Below are positions 37,038 through 45,725 of a stretch of DNA of 64,000 bases, one piece after another. The position numbers and the translations under genes are program-made. The stretch's first letter is position 1, and each line of letters begins with the position of its first letter. The stretch is taken from positions 1 through 64,000 of the forward strand of contig CAVQVO010000011.1 in NCBI GenBank assembly GCA_963717115.1. The letters run 5' to 3'. Source of the stretch: JBBQUN01 sp963717115. GTDB taxonomy: Bacteria; Actinomycetota; Acidimicrobiia; Acidimicrobiales; SZUA-35. Below the pieces are notes generated by a model. It ran no database searches. It was not told where the DNA came from and was given only the letters and a program-made list of their open reading frames with translations.

Positions 37038-37646
37038 TCAGCAACTCGCAGATCGGGCCGGCAGGAGTCCAATGGTCTCGGACTGCGTTCGCCGGCCGTC
37101 GGTGCGGATACCGACGACCGCACAGGGGATCTCGTCGAGGAGTCGTCGGAACAACCGACTGCCGCGGCGCCGCCGACCGAGCACGACCAGGTCGGCAACC
37201 GCACCGTGCCGGGCGAGTACGTCGGCGGGGTTGCCGTGCTCGACCATCGTGTCGGCCCGCTCTCGGCCGATCAAGCGATCGACGGTCATGCGAACCGTTG
37301 CCCACTCGGGCCTCCCGAGTTGATCGGCGATCATGGCGGATGGGCCGTTGGACACCGTGATCGGCGTGCGTGTGGCATGAACGACGAGGATCCGATCGTT
37401 TTCGGCAAGCGAGACGGCTGCCCACGCGAGCGCCGCGAGCGATGCCGCCGAGCCCGAGTAGCCGACGACCACGAGCCGACCGGACGACGGAGCGCAGTTC
37501 TCGAGGTCCTGGCGATCGTCACCGATGGCGCAAGTCGATCGGTGCTCGGCTCGCTCGAGCACCGAACTCGAGGTGTCAGGTGGGCGTTCGATCAACGCGT
37601 GGGCCATCGTCTGCGATCCCGTGGTGGTGGGCATCGTCGTGGTCAA
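37038..37646 (-). CDS. Universal-stress-protein-like single-domain protein
   Basis: A 202-residue protein. An about 55-residue N-terminal extension (PTTTGSQTMAHALIERPPDTSSSVLERAEHR) precedes a single UspA-like domain: GRLVVVGYSGSAASLAALAWAAVSLAENDRILVVHATRT, ending ADLVVLGRRRRGSRLFRRLLDEIPCAVVGI. The nucleotide loop is altered to LGRRRRGSRLFRRLLDE. The TTG at 37646 is favoured because GGAGG lies 6 bases upstream; ATG 37634 and 37607 are in frame. It is convergent with the GerMN lipoprotein and is the fourth Usp of the window. Confidence 0.8.
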   Translation of the reverse strand: MTTTMPTTTGSQTMAHALIERPPDTSSSVLERAEHRSTCAIGDDRQDLENCAPSSGRLVVVGYSGSAASLAALAWAAVSLAENDRILVVHATRTPITVSNGPSAMIADQLGRPEWATVRMTVDRLIGRERADTMVEHGNPADVLARHGAVADLVVLGRRRRGSRLFRRLLDEIPCAVVGIRTDGRRTQSETIGLLPARSASC

Positions 37647-37782
37647 GGGGCACCTCCGAAACCGTGAGCGGGTTGGGTGTCTCGATTCTCGCCGAGTCGT
37701 GTGTCGCCCGTCCCTCGAATGTGCGCGGATCGTGCGCGATCGGATTCACCGCTCTGGATTCCCCACTGCAGGTGTCGGGCGG

Positions 37783-38361
37783 TCAGCTGCCCAGGAGCTC
37801 GGCGTAGTCCTGCGCCGATACGGGTCGCTCGGTCAGCGCGCCGCTGCCGGTGGGTACCGCGGTCACCCGTCCCTCGAGGCCGATCACCACGTCGTCGACG
37901 CCGTCGAACCCGGTGAGGGTCAACACGATCTGGCCCACGGCGAGGATTTCCTCGATGCCGCCGATGGCGGTGAAGTCGTTCGTGAGATCGACGGTCGCCG
38001 TCGTGCCGTCGATGTCCACACCACCGAGGGCCGTCGACGAGGGGATGGCCGTGGCCAGCCCGGCGCGTGCCTCGGAATCGGTTGGCCCGGCCAGGAGCGA
38101 CGCCACCGTTTCGGTGAGGCCGGCGCCGGCGCGGAGATCACGGGTGACGTGGACCAGGCGATCCTCTCGAACGAGGTAGAGGGACACCGCTGTCGCCTCC
38201 TCCGGATCCCCGTCGTCGACGCCACCGGTGAGCACGAACGGCTGCGCAGGCTCGTCGGCGATCATCGTCGGTGATACCTCGGTTCCAACGCCGCATCCGG
38301 TCGCCGTCGCTCCGACGAGCGTCACGACGATCGCGACGGCAGCAAACCTGGCGCACCTCAC
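37783..38361 (-). CDS. GerMN-domain lipoprotein, LpqB-like position
   Basis: A 192-residue predicted lipoprotein (RFAAVAIVVTLVGATATGC, lipobox cysteine about residue 23) with one GerMN domain (about 60-190, SLYLVREDRLVHVTRDL; ETVASLLAGPTDSEARAG; VDLTNDF). Its GTG overlaps the stop of the kinase gene as GTGA. In actinobacteria the lipoprotein LpqB, which also has GerMN, is encoded directly after mtrA-mtrB and modulates MtrB. This protein lacks LpqB's C-terminal propeller. It is about a third of LpqB's length. Confidence 0.85.
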   Translation of the reverse strand: MRCARFAAVAIVVTLVGATATGCGVGTEVSPTMIADEPAQPFVLTGGVDDGDPEEATAVSLYLVREDRLVHVTRDLRAGAGLTETVASLLAGPTDSEARAGLATAIPSSTALGGVDIDGTTATVDLTNDFTAIGGIEEILAVGQIVLTLTGFDGVDDVVIGLEGRVTAVPTGSGALTERPVSAQDYAELLGS

Positions 38362-39776
38362 TGATCGCTCCGAGGGAGTTCCAACACGAATCGGGCTCCG
38401 CCCGCCGGACTGGCATCACACCAGATCCGCCCTCCGAAGGCCGTGATCGTCTCGGCAACGAGTGCCAGACCGAGGCCGGACCCCAACGACAACCGGCCCG
38501 GGCCCACCCGGGCGAACCGGTCGAAGATCCGCTCTCGCGACTCCGCCGGCACACCGGGGCCGAGATCGTCGACGATGACGCGAGCCACCGCCGGGTTTGC
38601 TTCGACCGCGATGCGGTGCACCCCATCTGCGTGATGATCGGCGTTCTCGATGAGGTTCGCCATGATCCGTTCGAAAGCGGGCTCGTTCACCACGATCAGG
38701 GCACCGAGGGCGGACTGCTCGATGACGAGCGCGATGTCGGGCCGTCGAAGGCGGCGAAGGGTCCGTTGCATCAACTCACCGATGCCGACCTCGGATCGAT
38801 CGGGAAAGACGATGCCGGCGTCGTGCTTGGACATCTCGGTGAGATCGATCACCATGCGCTGGAAGCGGGCCAGGTCGCCGGAGAGGAGGTCGAGTGCTTC
38901 GCGGCCTTCCTCCGACAGTTCGTTGCGTCGGTGCTCGAGTACCGCCGCCGAGGTCAGCAGTGTCGTCAGCGGAGAGCGGAGCTCGTGGCTGACGTCGGAC
39001 GCGAACCTCGCCTCGCGTTGGAGCCGACGCTCCAACGAGTCGGCCATGGCGTTGAACGAGGACGACAGCCGCTGCAGATCGTGGTCGTCGGCTGCGCTGA
39101 GACGGGAGTCGAAGCTCCCGCCGGCGATCTGCTCGGCCACCGTGCTGACGGCGTCGAGCGGCCGGACGACGCGCTCGCCGATCCAATGGCCCAACGCAGC
39201 GCCGATCAACGTCGACAGGATCGAGCCCACGATCAGCGAAGCCGCCAGGGTGTCGAGCGTCTCTTCGAGGTCGCCGAGGACGAAGACCTCGAAGTAGACG
39301 AGCGAGGCGTCCTCGACCGGGATGGCCACGCCGAGGACGGTCTCGCCGGCCACCGAGAAACGCTGCCGGACGGACGCACCCGACAGTGCTGCGTCGACGA
39401 AGCCCGCTGGCAGCTGATCCGGCTGGATCTGCAGCGAGGCGGTGAACCACTGGCCGTTGCGATGGAGCAGCGGTCTGGAGCGCACCTGCGGACGCAGCGA
39501 CGACAGGAGCTCGGTCTCACTGACTCCGGTGCTCCGCATCCCCGAGGCCACGAGCCGTGAGTTGGCCCGAACCTGCTCGACAGCTCCGGCTTGGCGCTCG
39601 TCGACCAGTGCGTCCCGCACCACGAGATAGGTGCCCAGACCGAGTCCGGCGGCGATGCAGGCCGCAACGGCGGCCACACGTACCGCGATCCGGACGCGCA
39701 GCCGGCGCCAGGGTTCGGCGCCGCGGCGGCGCAGTGCCGCGCTGCGGCGCCGGAGCGACCCCCACCGATTCGTCAC
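38358..39776 (-). CDS. Sensor histidine kinase, MtrB-like
   Basis: A 472-residue HATPase sensor kinase. Two membrane helices (about 30-52 and 178-197) flank an extracytoplasmic sensor of about 125 residues. HAMP (about 200-255, GERVVRPLDAVSTVAEQIAGG) and HisKA with H264 (ASDVSHELRSPLTTLLTSAAVLEHR) follow, then a HATPase domain with N-box ANLIENADHHADG, G1 VDDLGPGVP and G2 GSGLGLALV. GTG 39776 is the start I chose. It is preceded by its likely partner regulator, with a 328-bp gap, and translationally coupled to a GerMN lipoprotein. Confidence 0.92.
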   Translation of the reverse strand: MTNRWGSLRRRSAALRRRGAEPWRRLRVRIAVRVAAVAACIAAGLGLGTYLVVRDALVDERQAGAVEQVRANSRLVASGMRSTGVSETELLSSLRPQVRSRPLLHRNGQWFTASLQIQPDQLPAGFVDAALSGASVRQRFSVAGETVLGVAIPVEDASLVYFEVFVLGDLEETLDTLAASLIVGSILSTLIGAALGHWIGERVVRPLDAVSTVAEQIAGGSFDSRLSAADDHDLQRLSSSFNAMADSLERRLQREARFASDVSHELRSPLTTLLTSAAVLEHRRNELSEEGREALDLLSGDLARFQRMVIDLTEMSKHDAGIVFPDRSEVGIGELMQRTLRRLRRPDIALVIEQSALGALIVVNEPAFERIMANLIENADHHADGVHRIAVEANPAVARVIVDDLGPGVPAESRERIFDRFARVGPGRLSLGSGLGLALVAETITAFGGRIWCDASPAGGARFVLELPRSDQ

Positions 39777-40104
39777 CGCCCCGGGGCACTCACGAATCGT
39801 TGACCTGGTCGAGCCCGGCGTCGAGCGTTCGGCGTGGTCGGATGATGTGGTTGTCCACCACTCGATCGTCTCCCTGTCGTGTGTCCACACGGAATCCACG
39901 AGCTGATGCCGAGACCGTACCTGGTCCGGATGGGTGACGATTGCTCGGGGCGATCGAAGCCATGCGGTCTGGGTCGGACCAGGTCGTCGTTCCGACGGCG
40001 ACGGTGCCATGGCCGAGTCGGGCCTCGTGGCGTTCGCGCCCGTCCTGGAGGTTCCCGACGCTCGGGACTCGGCTGCTCGGACTGCTGGCCGCGATCATCG
40101 AGCG
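39777..40104 (-). promoter_or_regulatory. 328-bp gap between regulator and kinase with two related palindromes
   Basis: No coding signal is seen here. Two palindromes share the core TGTCCAC: GTGGT-TGTCC-ACCAC (39847-39861) and CGTGTG-TC-CACACG (39878-39891). The cores are 30 bases apart, close to three helical turns, and lie about 75-115 bases upstream of the kinase start. They could bind the response regulator at an internal kinase-lipoprotein promoter. Confidence 0.4.
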
Positions 40105-40830
40105 TCAGCCGGGACCGGCGTCGGGATCGAACTTGTAGCCCAGGCCTCGGACGGTCACGATCCAGTCCTTCAGGCCCGCCGCTTCATCGAGCTTCGAGCG
40201 GAGTCGGGCAACGTGGGCGTCGACGACGCGGAGGTCGCCGTAGTAGTCGTAGCCCCACACCCGCGAGAGCAGATCTTCCCGGGATAGGACCCGCCGAGCG
40301 CTCGATGCCAGCTCACTGAGGAGTTTGAACTCCGTTGTGGTGACCTCGATGCGTTCGCGTTCGAAGGTGACGGCCGCCGCGTCGATCCCGACCACGAGCC
40401 CACCGAACACCAATTCCGTCGGACCGTCACCCGACTCGAACAACCCGTCGACTCGACGCAGGAGGGATCGGATCCGCGCCGCCAGTTCCTTCACGTTGTA
40501 CGGCTTCGTCACGTAGTCGTCGGCGCCGCACTCGAGTCCGGCGACGACATCGTGTGAGTCGTCCCTGGCGGTCACGATGACGATCGGGATCGCACTCGTC
40601 CGACGGACCGTGCGGATGAGGTCCAATCCACTGATGCCCGGGAGCATCACGTCGACCAGCAACAGCTCCGGCTGGTCGGTGGCGATCACGTCGAGCGCGA
40701 TCTCTGCGGTCGCAGCCTCGACCACGTCGTAGCCCTCATCGCGCATGGCCAATCGAAGGGATGCACGGATGCGCTCGTCGTCCTCCACGAGCAGGATGCG
40801 GTGTCGTCCCGATGCCGTCACGAGGCCCAT
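40105..40830 (-). CDS. OmpR/PhoB-family response regulator, MtrA-like
   Basis: A 241-residue response regulator. Receiver: acidic pocket VEDDERI, phospho-acceptor D60 in LLLVDVMLPG, Thr in VIVTARDD and Lys in YVTKPYN. The C-terminal winged helix shows VTTTEFKLLSELASSARRVLSREDLLSRVWGYDYYGDLRVVDAHVARLRSKLDE and VRGLGYKFDP. ATG 40830 is chosen; GTG 40821 is nine bases in. Together with the following kinase and GerMN lipoprotein it copies the gene order mtrA-mtrB-lpqB, though the gap to the kinase is unusually long. Confidence 0.92.
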   Translation of the reverse strand: MGLVTASGRHRILLVEDDERIRASLRLAMRDEGYDVVEAATAEIALDVIATDQPELLLVDVMLPGISGLDLIRTVRRTSAIPIVIVTARDDSHDVVAGLECGADDYVTKPYNVKELAARIRSLLRRVDGLFESGDGPTELVFGGLVVGIDAAAVTFERERIEVTTTEFKLLSELASSARRVLSREDLLSRVWGYDYYGDLRVVDAHVARLRSKLDEAAGLKDWIVTVRGLGYKFDPDAGPG

Positions 40831-40878
40831 TGTGTCATCCAGACGCGATCGCTGGTCGATCGTTCGTGGGCGGACGCC

Positions 40879-40896
40879 GGGCCGGTCACCCGGCCC
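40879..40896. terminator. GC-rich hairpin in the gap upstream of the response regulator
   Basis: GGGCCGG-TCAC-CCGGCCC is a perfect 7-bp-arm dyad between the response regulator start and a divergent small gene. Its location upstream of both genes argues for an operator or attenuator as much as a terminator. Confidence 0.3.
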
Positions 40897-40984
40897 TTCT
40901 CGACCAGGCGGCGCGAAGGCGTCGTCGGCGATCGCGGCTGGCCGCCGACGCTTCGGTGCTGGCTCCCGGGGGTACGGAGGCGAC

Positions 40985-41207
40985 ATGGGCAGTGATCGTC
41001 GTCGCACGTCGTCGTGGGAGACTCGGTGGTTCGGCGTGGGGTCGCCCCCGACGGAGATCGTCGAGGGCCATCGACGAACTGGCCGAGGCGTTCGGGCCGT
41101 TGGTCGCGCCCCACAGCCGCTGGAATGCCGGGTATCCGGCCTTCATCGGTCTCGTCCGCCGCGGGCTGATCGGTGACGAATGCACACCACGGGCACTTCG
41201 TCGATGA
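40985..41207 (+). pseudogene. Small gene of about 73 residues, one frameshift
   Basis: ATG 40985 has a good GGAGG site and reads MGSDRRRTSSWETRWFGVGSPPTEIVEG. Removing one base at about 41066 continues as IDELAEAFGPLVAPHSRWNAGYPAFIGLVRRGLIGDECTPRALRR to a stop at 41205-41207. The second part looks protein-like, the first less so. I do not recognise it. It is divergent from the response regulator. Confidence 0.4.
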
Positions 41208-41331
41208 TCGAGCATCGGCCGCGATGGCCACCGGTCTGGTCGTCGGTCTTGGTGGGGGTCGGTGCGACGGCTGCGACGGCCGCTATCGGTCAAACCGACT
41301 CGGTCTCGTACCCCGCCGGTCGCGCCCAGGG

Positions 41332-41796
41332 TCAGCGTTTCTTGCCGTCGAGGAACAGTTGGATGGCTTTGTCGATGCGGCGTTGCCGAGTCTCGTCGGA
41401 CTTGGCGCCCATGATCTGGTCGAGGTGGTAGCGCTGGAGGCTGTTCGACAGGGCAGCAAAGAACGCTTCGGTGCCGGGGTGCCGGCGGAGTGCGGCCCCG
41501 AAGTCGTCGGGGATGTCGACCTCTCGGGCGGTCTCGTTGAGGGTGAGGCTGACCGTGACGGGATCACCGGCGACGAGGCCGGTGTCGTTGCGGACGGCTG
41601 AGCTCACGCTGAGCATCGACTGGCCCTTCATGGCGCCGATCGTGCTGCGATACCGATAACCGTTCAGATCGACATCGACCGGAGGCCGCTTGCCGGCCCC
41701 GAGCGCTTCGATCGCGTCGGGCGGGACGACGATGCCGGTGTTGTTGCCGAACCCGGTCAAGGTCGTCTCGAACCGGACGGTGGCTGGCTTGGTCAT
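41332..41796 (-). CDS. DUF1905/YdeI-OmpD-associated family protein
   Basis: A 154-residue protein. The N-terminal DUF1905 beta-barrel-like domain (about 1-90) reads TVRFETTLTGFGNNTGIVVPPDAIEALGAGKRPPVDVDLNGYRYRSTIGAMKGQSMLSVSSAVR, and the C-terminal YdeI helix block reads DFGAALRRHPGTEAFFAALSNSLQRYHLDQIMGAKSDETRQRRIDKAI. Biochemical role unknown. ATG 41796 starts the conserved domain; the upstream reading is not protein-like. Confidence 0.88.
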   Translation of the reverse strand: MTKPATVRFETTLTGFGNNTGIVVPPDAIEALGAGKRPPVDVDLNGYRYRSTIGAMKGQSMLSVSSAVRNDTGLVAGDPVTVSLTLNETAREVDIPDDFGAALRRHPGTEAFFAALSNSLQRYHLDQIMGAKSDETRQRRIDKAIQLFLDGKKR

Positions 41797-41966
41797 GATT
41801 TCGTCTTTCTCCGGTCGAGCATCAGGCCACGCGCCTGGCGCTGCCGAACGGGTCGCGTGTCCGACGGTCGATCCCGTTGGGCTCCGCGTGCGAACGATAG
41901 GGCATGGTCCGCCGCCTCGTCCGCGTTCCTCCGGCACGACGCAGCGTCGATCGACCAGAGTGGGTG

Positions 41967-42737
41967 ATGCCGCAAATCGACGAGTCGACGATTTCCTCCG
42001 TTCTCGACGTGTACCTTCCCGAGCGTGCTCGACTGATCGAGCTGCTCGCCGGCCTCGACCCCGAGCAGTGGGAGCTGCCGACGGAGTGCCCGGCCTACTC
42101 GATCAAGGGCATCGCCGCCCACGTCCTCGGTGACGACCTCAGCCTGCTCAGCCGTCAGCGCGACCACGCCGTGCAGGGCCTCGTTCTGATCGCCGAGCAG
42201 AGGCCGGGCGCGGACTTCCGCGAGCTGCTCGACGCCTTCAACGATCAGTGGGTCGATGCGGTTCGCTTCTTCAGCCCCGCGCTGCTGCTCGAGCTGCTCG
42301 AGCTCTCCGGCCGTTGGACACACGACTACTACCGCAACGTCGATCCGTGCTCACCGGGTGAGCCGGTCCCGTTGTTCGGCGTCGGGTTCGGTGACTCGTC
42401 GCCGTTCTGGCACGCGATCGCTCGTGAGTACCTGGAGCGCTGGGCCCACCACTCCCAGATCCGTCGAGCGCTCGGCCTGGGGTCGCTGGCCGACTCGCCG
42501 TTCCTCGACATCGGGCACGACATCATCGCCACCGTCGCCGGTGCGCCGACCGGTGACGAGGACCGGCAGGTGGGGGACACCGAGCGACCGATCCGGATCG
42601 GTCCACTCGTCCTCGGTACCCGCCAACGAGCCGCCGACGTCCTCACGCTCGGACACCGCGTCGCGGAGGTGGCTGCGCTGGTCGATGGCCCCAGCGACCT
42701 GGTCGACGAGTTCGCGAGCCGCGTCGGTCGACGGTGA
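41967..42737 (+). CDS. TIGR03083-type DinB/MDMPI-fold protein
   Basis: A 256-residue actinobacterial protein of the mycothiol-dependent maleylpyruvate isomerase-like superfamily. The N-terminal four-helix DinB fold contains LIELLAGLDPEQWELPTECPAYSIKGIAAHVLGDDLSLL and a second metal-site histidine candidate in EYLERWAHHSQIRRALG. Members are thought to be mycothiol-dependent transferases, but the substrate here is unknown. ATG 41967 is chosen; GTG 41964 is adjacent. It precedes the WS/DGAT gene on the same strand but an operator-like palindrome separates them. Confidence 0.85.
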   Translation: MPQIDESTISSVLDVYLPERARLIELLAGLDPEQWELPTECPAYSIKGIAAHVLGDDLSLLSRQRDHAVQGLVLIAEQRPGADFRELLDAFNDQWVDAVRFFSPALLLELLELSGRWTHDYYRNVDPCSPGEPVPLFGVGFGDSSPFWHAIAREYLERWAHHSQIRRALGLGSLADSPFLDIGHDIIATVAGAPTGDEDRQVGDTERPIRIGPLVLGTRQRAADVLTLGHRVAEVAALVDGPSDLVDEFASRVGRR

Positions 42738-42811
42738 CGGAGCGGGCGGCGACCGGGCCGGACGCCGTCCCGTCGTTCGGAGCTCGCGCTCGCTTCTCCG
42801 AGTCGGCGGGC

Positions 42812-42830
42812 TCGATTGTGCGACAATCGA
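42812..42830. promoter_or_regulatory. Perfect 19-bp palindrome upstream of WS/DGAT
   Basis: TCGATTGT-GCG-ACAATCGA has perfect 8-bp arms and a 3-base centre and ends 22 bases before the WS/DGAT start. The AT-rich arms stand out in this GC-rich window. The form suits a TetR-type lipid-responsive repressor; no such gene is adjacent. Confidence 0.6.
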
Positions 42831-42852
42831 TCCGGGCCGAAAGGGGACTTCC

Positions 42853-44262
42853 ATGCAGCAGCTCAGCGGACAGGACGCCTCGTTCGTCTATTCGGAGCAA
42901 ACCCACGCACCGACACACATCACGTCGATCGGCATCTACGACCAATCGACGGCGCCTGATGGACGGGTGACGTTCAAGGGAATCCTCGGCGAGATCGAAC
43001 CTCGCCTGCACCTGGCACGGGCCTTTCGCCAGAAGCTGGTCCGGGTCCCGAACGACCTCGACCATCCGTGGTGGGTCGAAGATGGTGACTTCGACCTCGA
43101 ATACCACGTGCGCCACATCGCCTTGCCGAAGCCCGGCGACTGGCGACAGTTCTGCATCCAGGTCGCTCGGCTCCACGCACGCCCCCTCGACCTGTCGCGG
43201 CCGCTGTGGGAGATGTACGTCATCGAGGGGCTCGACGACATCGAGGGTGTTCCCGAGGGCGCGTTCGGCGTGGTGCTCAAGATCCATCACGCTGCCGTCG
43301 ACGGCAAGTCCGGCGTCGAGATGAGCACGGCGATCCACACCCAGACGCCGGCGCTCGAGGTGCCGGAGCCGCCCGAGACGCGGTGGCGGCCCGACCGGGA
43401 TCCGACATCGGCCGAGCTGCTGGCCCGTGCCGGTGTCAACGCCTGGATGGCACCGGCCCGCGGCGTGCGTCTGGCCACCAGGCTGGTTCCGGGAGCGGCG
43501 CGCGCCGTTCGGGTCCAGCGCCGCCAGCGTGAAGCCGCATCGATGGCGGCGGCGCCGGTCAGCCGGTTCAACGGCCCGGTGAGTCGACATCGGGTGATCG
43601 ATGCCTGCTTCTTCGAGTTCGCCGACCTGAAACCGATGCGAGCGTTGGTGCCCGGAGCCACGGTCAACGACGTCGCACTCTCGGTGCTCGGCGGCGGGCT
43701 GCGCCAGTACCTGTTGGACGAGGCCGAGTTGCCGGGGGCGTCGCTGCGGGCGATGACGCCGGTGTCGGTGCGAGCCGAGAACGAGCAGGGATCCCTGGGC
43801 AATCAGGTGTCGGCGATGCTCGTCTCGCTCGCCACCGACGTGGCCGACCCGGTGGAGCGGCTCGTTGCGGTGCACGCCTCGACGGCGGCGTCGAAGGAGA
43901 TCACCGAAGCGGTCGGTGCCCGAAACCTCACCGAGCTCTCCCAGCTGGCGCCGGGCGCGTTGATCGGGCTCGGAACACGACTCGCGGGGCAGTTCTCCCG
44001 CCGCGGCATGGCCGGCGCCGTCAACACCGTGGTGACCAACGTGCCGGGCCCCCGGGAACCGCTCTACTTCGCCGGCGCCGAGCTGCTGCGCACCTTCGGG
44101 GCCGGGCCGGTGGTCGACGGCATGGGACTCATCAACATCGTCACCAGCTACACCGACCAGTTCGTGCTGTCGTTCACCGCCGATCGCGAGATGATGCCCG
44201 ACCCGGCCCACTATGCCGACTGCATCGACGCCAGCTTCCAGGCGCTCGCTGCGGCGACCTGA
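42853..44262 (+). CDS. Wax ester synthase/diacylglycerol acyltransferase (WS/DGAT)
   Basis: A 469-residue bifunctional acyltransferase that makes triacylglycerol or wax esters from acyl-CoA. The catalytic HHxxxDG is intact as HHAAVDG (145-151). Other family motifs are PLDLSRPLWEMYVIEGL, NDVALSVLGGGLR and TNVPGPREPLYFAGAELL. ATG 42853 has AGGGGAC upstream. It is flanked by a strong palindrome and followed 50 bp later by an APH-type kinase. Storage lipid synthesis fits the thioesterase, dehydrogenase and CYP153-like genes elsewhere in the window. Confidence 0.94.
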   Translation: MQQLSGQDASFVYSEQTHAPTHITSIGIYDQSTAPDGRVTFKGILGEIEPRLHLARAFRQKLVRVPNDLDHPWWVEDGDFDLEYHVRHIALPKPGDWRQFCIQVARLHARPLDLSRPLWEMYVIEGLDDIEGVPEGAFGVVLKIHHAAVDGKSGVEMSTAIHTQTPALEVPEPPETRWRPDRDPTSAELLARAGVNAWMAPARGVRLATRLVPGAARAVRVQRRQREAASMAAAPVSRFNGPVSRHRVIDACFFEFADLKPMRALVPGATVNDVALSVLGGGLRQYLLDEAELPGASLRAMTPVSVRAENEQGSLGNQVSAMLVSLATDVADPVERLVAVHASTAASKEITEAVGARNLTELSQLAPGALIGLGTRLAGQFSRRGMAGAVNTVVTNVPGPREPLYFAGAELLRTFGAGPVVDGMGLINIVTSYTDQFVLSFTADREMMPDPAHYADCIDASFQALAAAT

Positions 44263-44312
44263 CGCCTCGTCTCACGTCGACCGTCCGGCCGCGAAGGGCA
44301 TCGAATCGATCC

Positions 44313-45293
44313 ATGGCCGCCTCCGCCGACATCCGAGCTGCGGCAACCTCGGTCATGCCCGACGTCGACTCGATCCAGGTCGAGCCGCTTCCGGGCGGGA
44401 GCTCGGCCTTCGTCGCTCGGCTCGTGCTGACGTCACCGCACGGGGTTCGGCGGCGCGTGGTCTTTCGACAGCACGCCGATCGAGCCGCCAAGGACCACAC
44501 CGGGCTCGTTGCGGCAAAGGAGTTCCATCTCACGAGGCAGCTCGCGGCCGAAGGCCTCGAAGTGGCGCCGCCGCTGGCCCTGCACGGCGAGCCGACGTCC
44601 GGCGGCCCGTGGCTGGTCTCGGAGTGGGTCGAAGGCTCGACCTCGGTCGATCCGGCCGACGTCGACTCGGCGCTGTCGCAGATGGCCCGGTTTCTCGCTC
44701 GTCTGCATGCCGTGGATCCGGTGTCGACGATCGCTCCGGGGCTGACGCCGATCGAGGACCCCGTTGCCGCCCTGCCGAGGTACCTGCCCGACGACGAGAC
44801 CGGTCACGAGCTCCAGCGGGCGCTCGGCCTCGGTGTGCCCCGGCGTCCCAACGCCGACGTCGTCCTCCACGGAGATTTCTGGCCGGGCAACGTGCTGTTC
44901 GAGCGCAACGAACTCGTGGCCGTGCTCGACTGGGAGGACGCCGCCCTCGGAGATCCGCTCGTCGATCTCGCCGGAGCGCGAGTCGAACTGACCTGCGCCT
45001 ACGGTCACCACGCTGCCGAGCGGTTCACCAGCCGCTACCTCGACACCGTTCGTCGGCGTGCGGTTCCGCTCCTCACGCACGATCTGGCCCTCTGGGATGC
45101 GTACGTCTCGACGACGGCGCTGTCGGCGATGCACCGATGGGGCCTCTCGCCGGACGAAGAGGCGGCCCGGCGAGACGCCACGACGCAATTCCTCGGTTCG
45201 GCAACGAAGGTGCTCGTCATGCGGTCCCGACAGGGGCTCCATCGTGGGCCCGAAGGAGCGCTCGATCCGGTCAGACGTCCTCGCGAGGAATGA
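44313..45293 (+). CDS. APH-family phosphotransferase
   Basis: A 326-residue kinase-fold protein. VEPLPGGSSAFVARLVL is the nucleotide loop region, VLHGDFWPGNVLF the catalytic loop (Asp about residue 188) and AVLDWEDAALGDPLVDLAGA the metal-binding loop. Such proteins phosphorylate small molecules such as sugars, choline or hydroxyacyl groups and only rarely aminoglycosides. It follows WS/DGAT by 50 bp. Its 3' end overlaps the convergent DUF421 gene by 23 bp. Unlike the APH at 20.7 kb its frame is intact. Confidence 0.9.
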   Translation: MAASADIRAAATSVMPDVDSIQVEPLPGGSSAFVARLVLTSPHGVRRRVVFRQHADRAAKDHTGLVAAKEFHLTRQLAAEGLEVAPPLALHGEPTSGGPWLVSEWVEGSTSVDPADVDSALSQMARFLARLHAVDPVSTIAPGLTPIEDPVAALPRYLPDDETGHELQRALGLGVPRRPNADVVLHGDFWPGNVLFERNELVAVLDWEDAALGDPLVDLAGARVELTCAYGHHAAERFTSRYLDTVRRRAVPLLTHDLALWDAYVSTTALSAMHRWGLSPDEEAARRDATTQFLGSATKVLVMRSRQGLHRGPEGALDPVRRPREE

Positions 45294-45717
45294 AGCTGAA
45301 CTTGCCGTCGTGCTCGAGGACGCCGAGCTGGATCCGGTCGAGATCGGCGAAACCCTTCTCGCGGGCGGCGCCGAGGAGGTCTTCGATGGTGAGTCGTTCG
45401 GTCCGGAGCCGATCGGTGAGCGGCTGCCCGTCGCGAACCACGACGACGGCCTGTCCGTCGAGGATCCGTTCGGCCGGCCGGAACCGTCTGGCCAGGCCGT
45501 CGCCGATGAGCATCCAGCCCACGAAGGTGGACACGGCGATGAGGGCACCCGTGACCGACATGTCTTCCTGGGTGATGCCTTGTTGGACGAAGTCACCGAG
45601 GACCACGATCACCAACAGGTCGAGGGGCGACAGCTCGGCGAGGGACCGCTTCCCGGTGCCGCGGGTGACGAGCCACAGAAACCAGTAGATGATGGTGGCT
45701 CGGACGACGAGTTCCAT
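45271..45717 (-). CDS. DUF421 (YetF-like) membrane protein
   Basis: A 148-residue protein. Three N-terminal membrane helices (LVVRATIIYWFLWLVTR; LDLLVIVVLGDFVQQ; VTGALIAVSTFVGWMLI) precede the soluble YcaP/YetF C-terminal domain with VVVVRDGQPLTDRLRTERLTIEDLLGAAREKGFADLDRIQLGVLEHDGKFSFI. The conserved RGTGKRSLAELSPLDLLV segment is the DUF421 signature. ATG 45717 starts the fold. It lies 8 bp after a membrane-anchored gene and forms a three-gene operon with it and the Rieske protein. Confidence 0.9.
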   Translation of the reverse strand: MELVVRATIIYWFLWLVTRGTGKRSLAELSPLDLLVIVVLGDFVQQGITQEDMSVTGALIAVSTFVGWMLIGDGLARRFRPAERILDGQAVVVVRDGQPLTDRLRTERLTIEDLLGAAREKGFADLDRIQLGVLEHDGKFSFIPREDV

Positions 45718-45725
45718 GTCGGTCC

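Noticed and set aside
44313..45293. Aminoglycoside resistance gene
   Set aside because: The APH fold is shared by many small-molecule kinases; context next to WS/DGAT does not suggest resistance.
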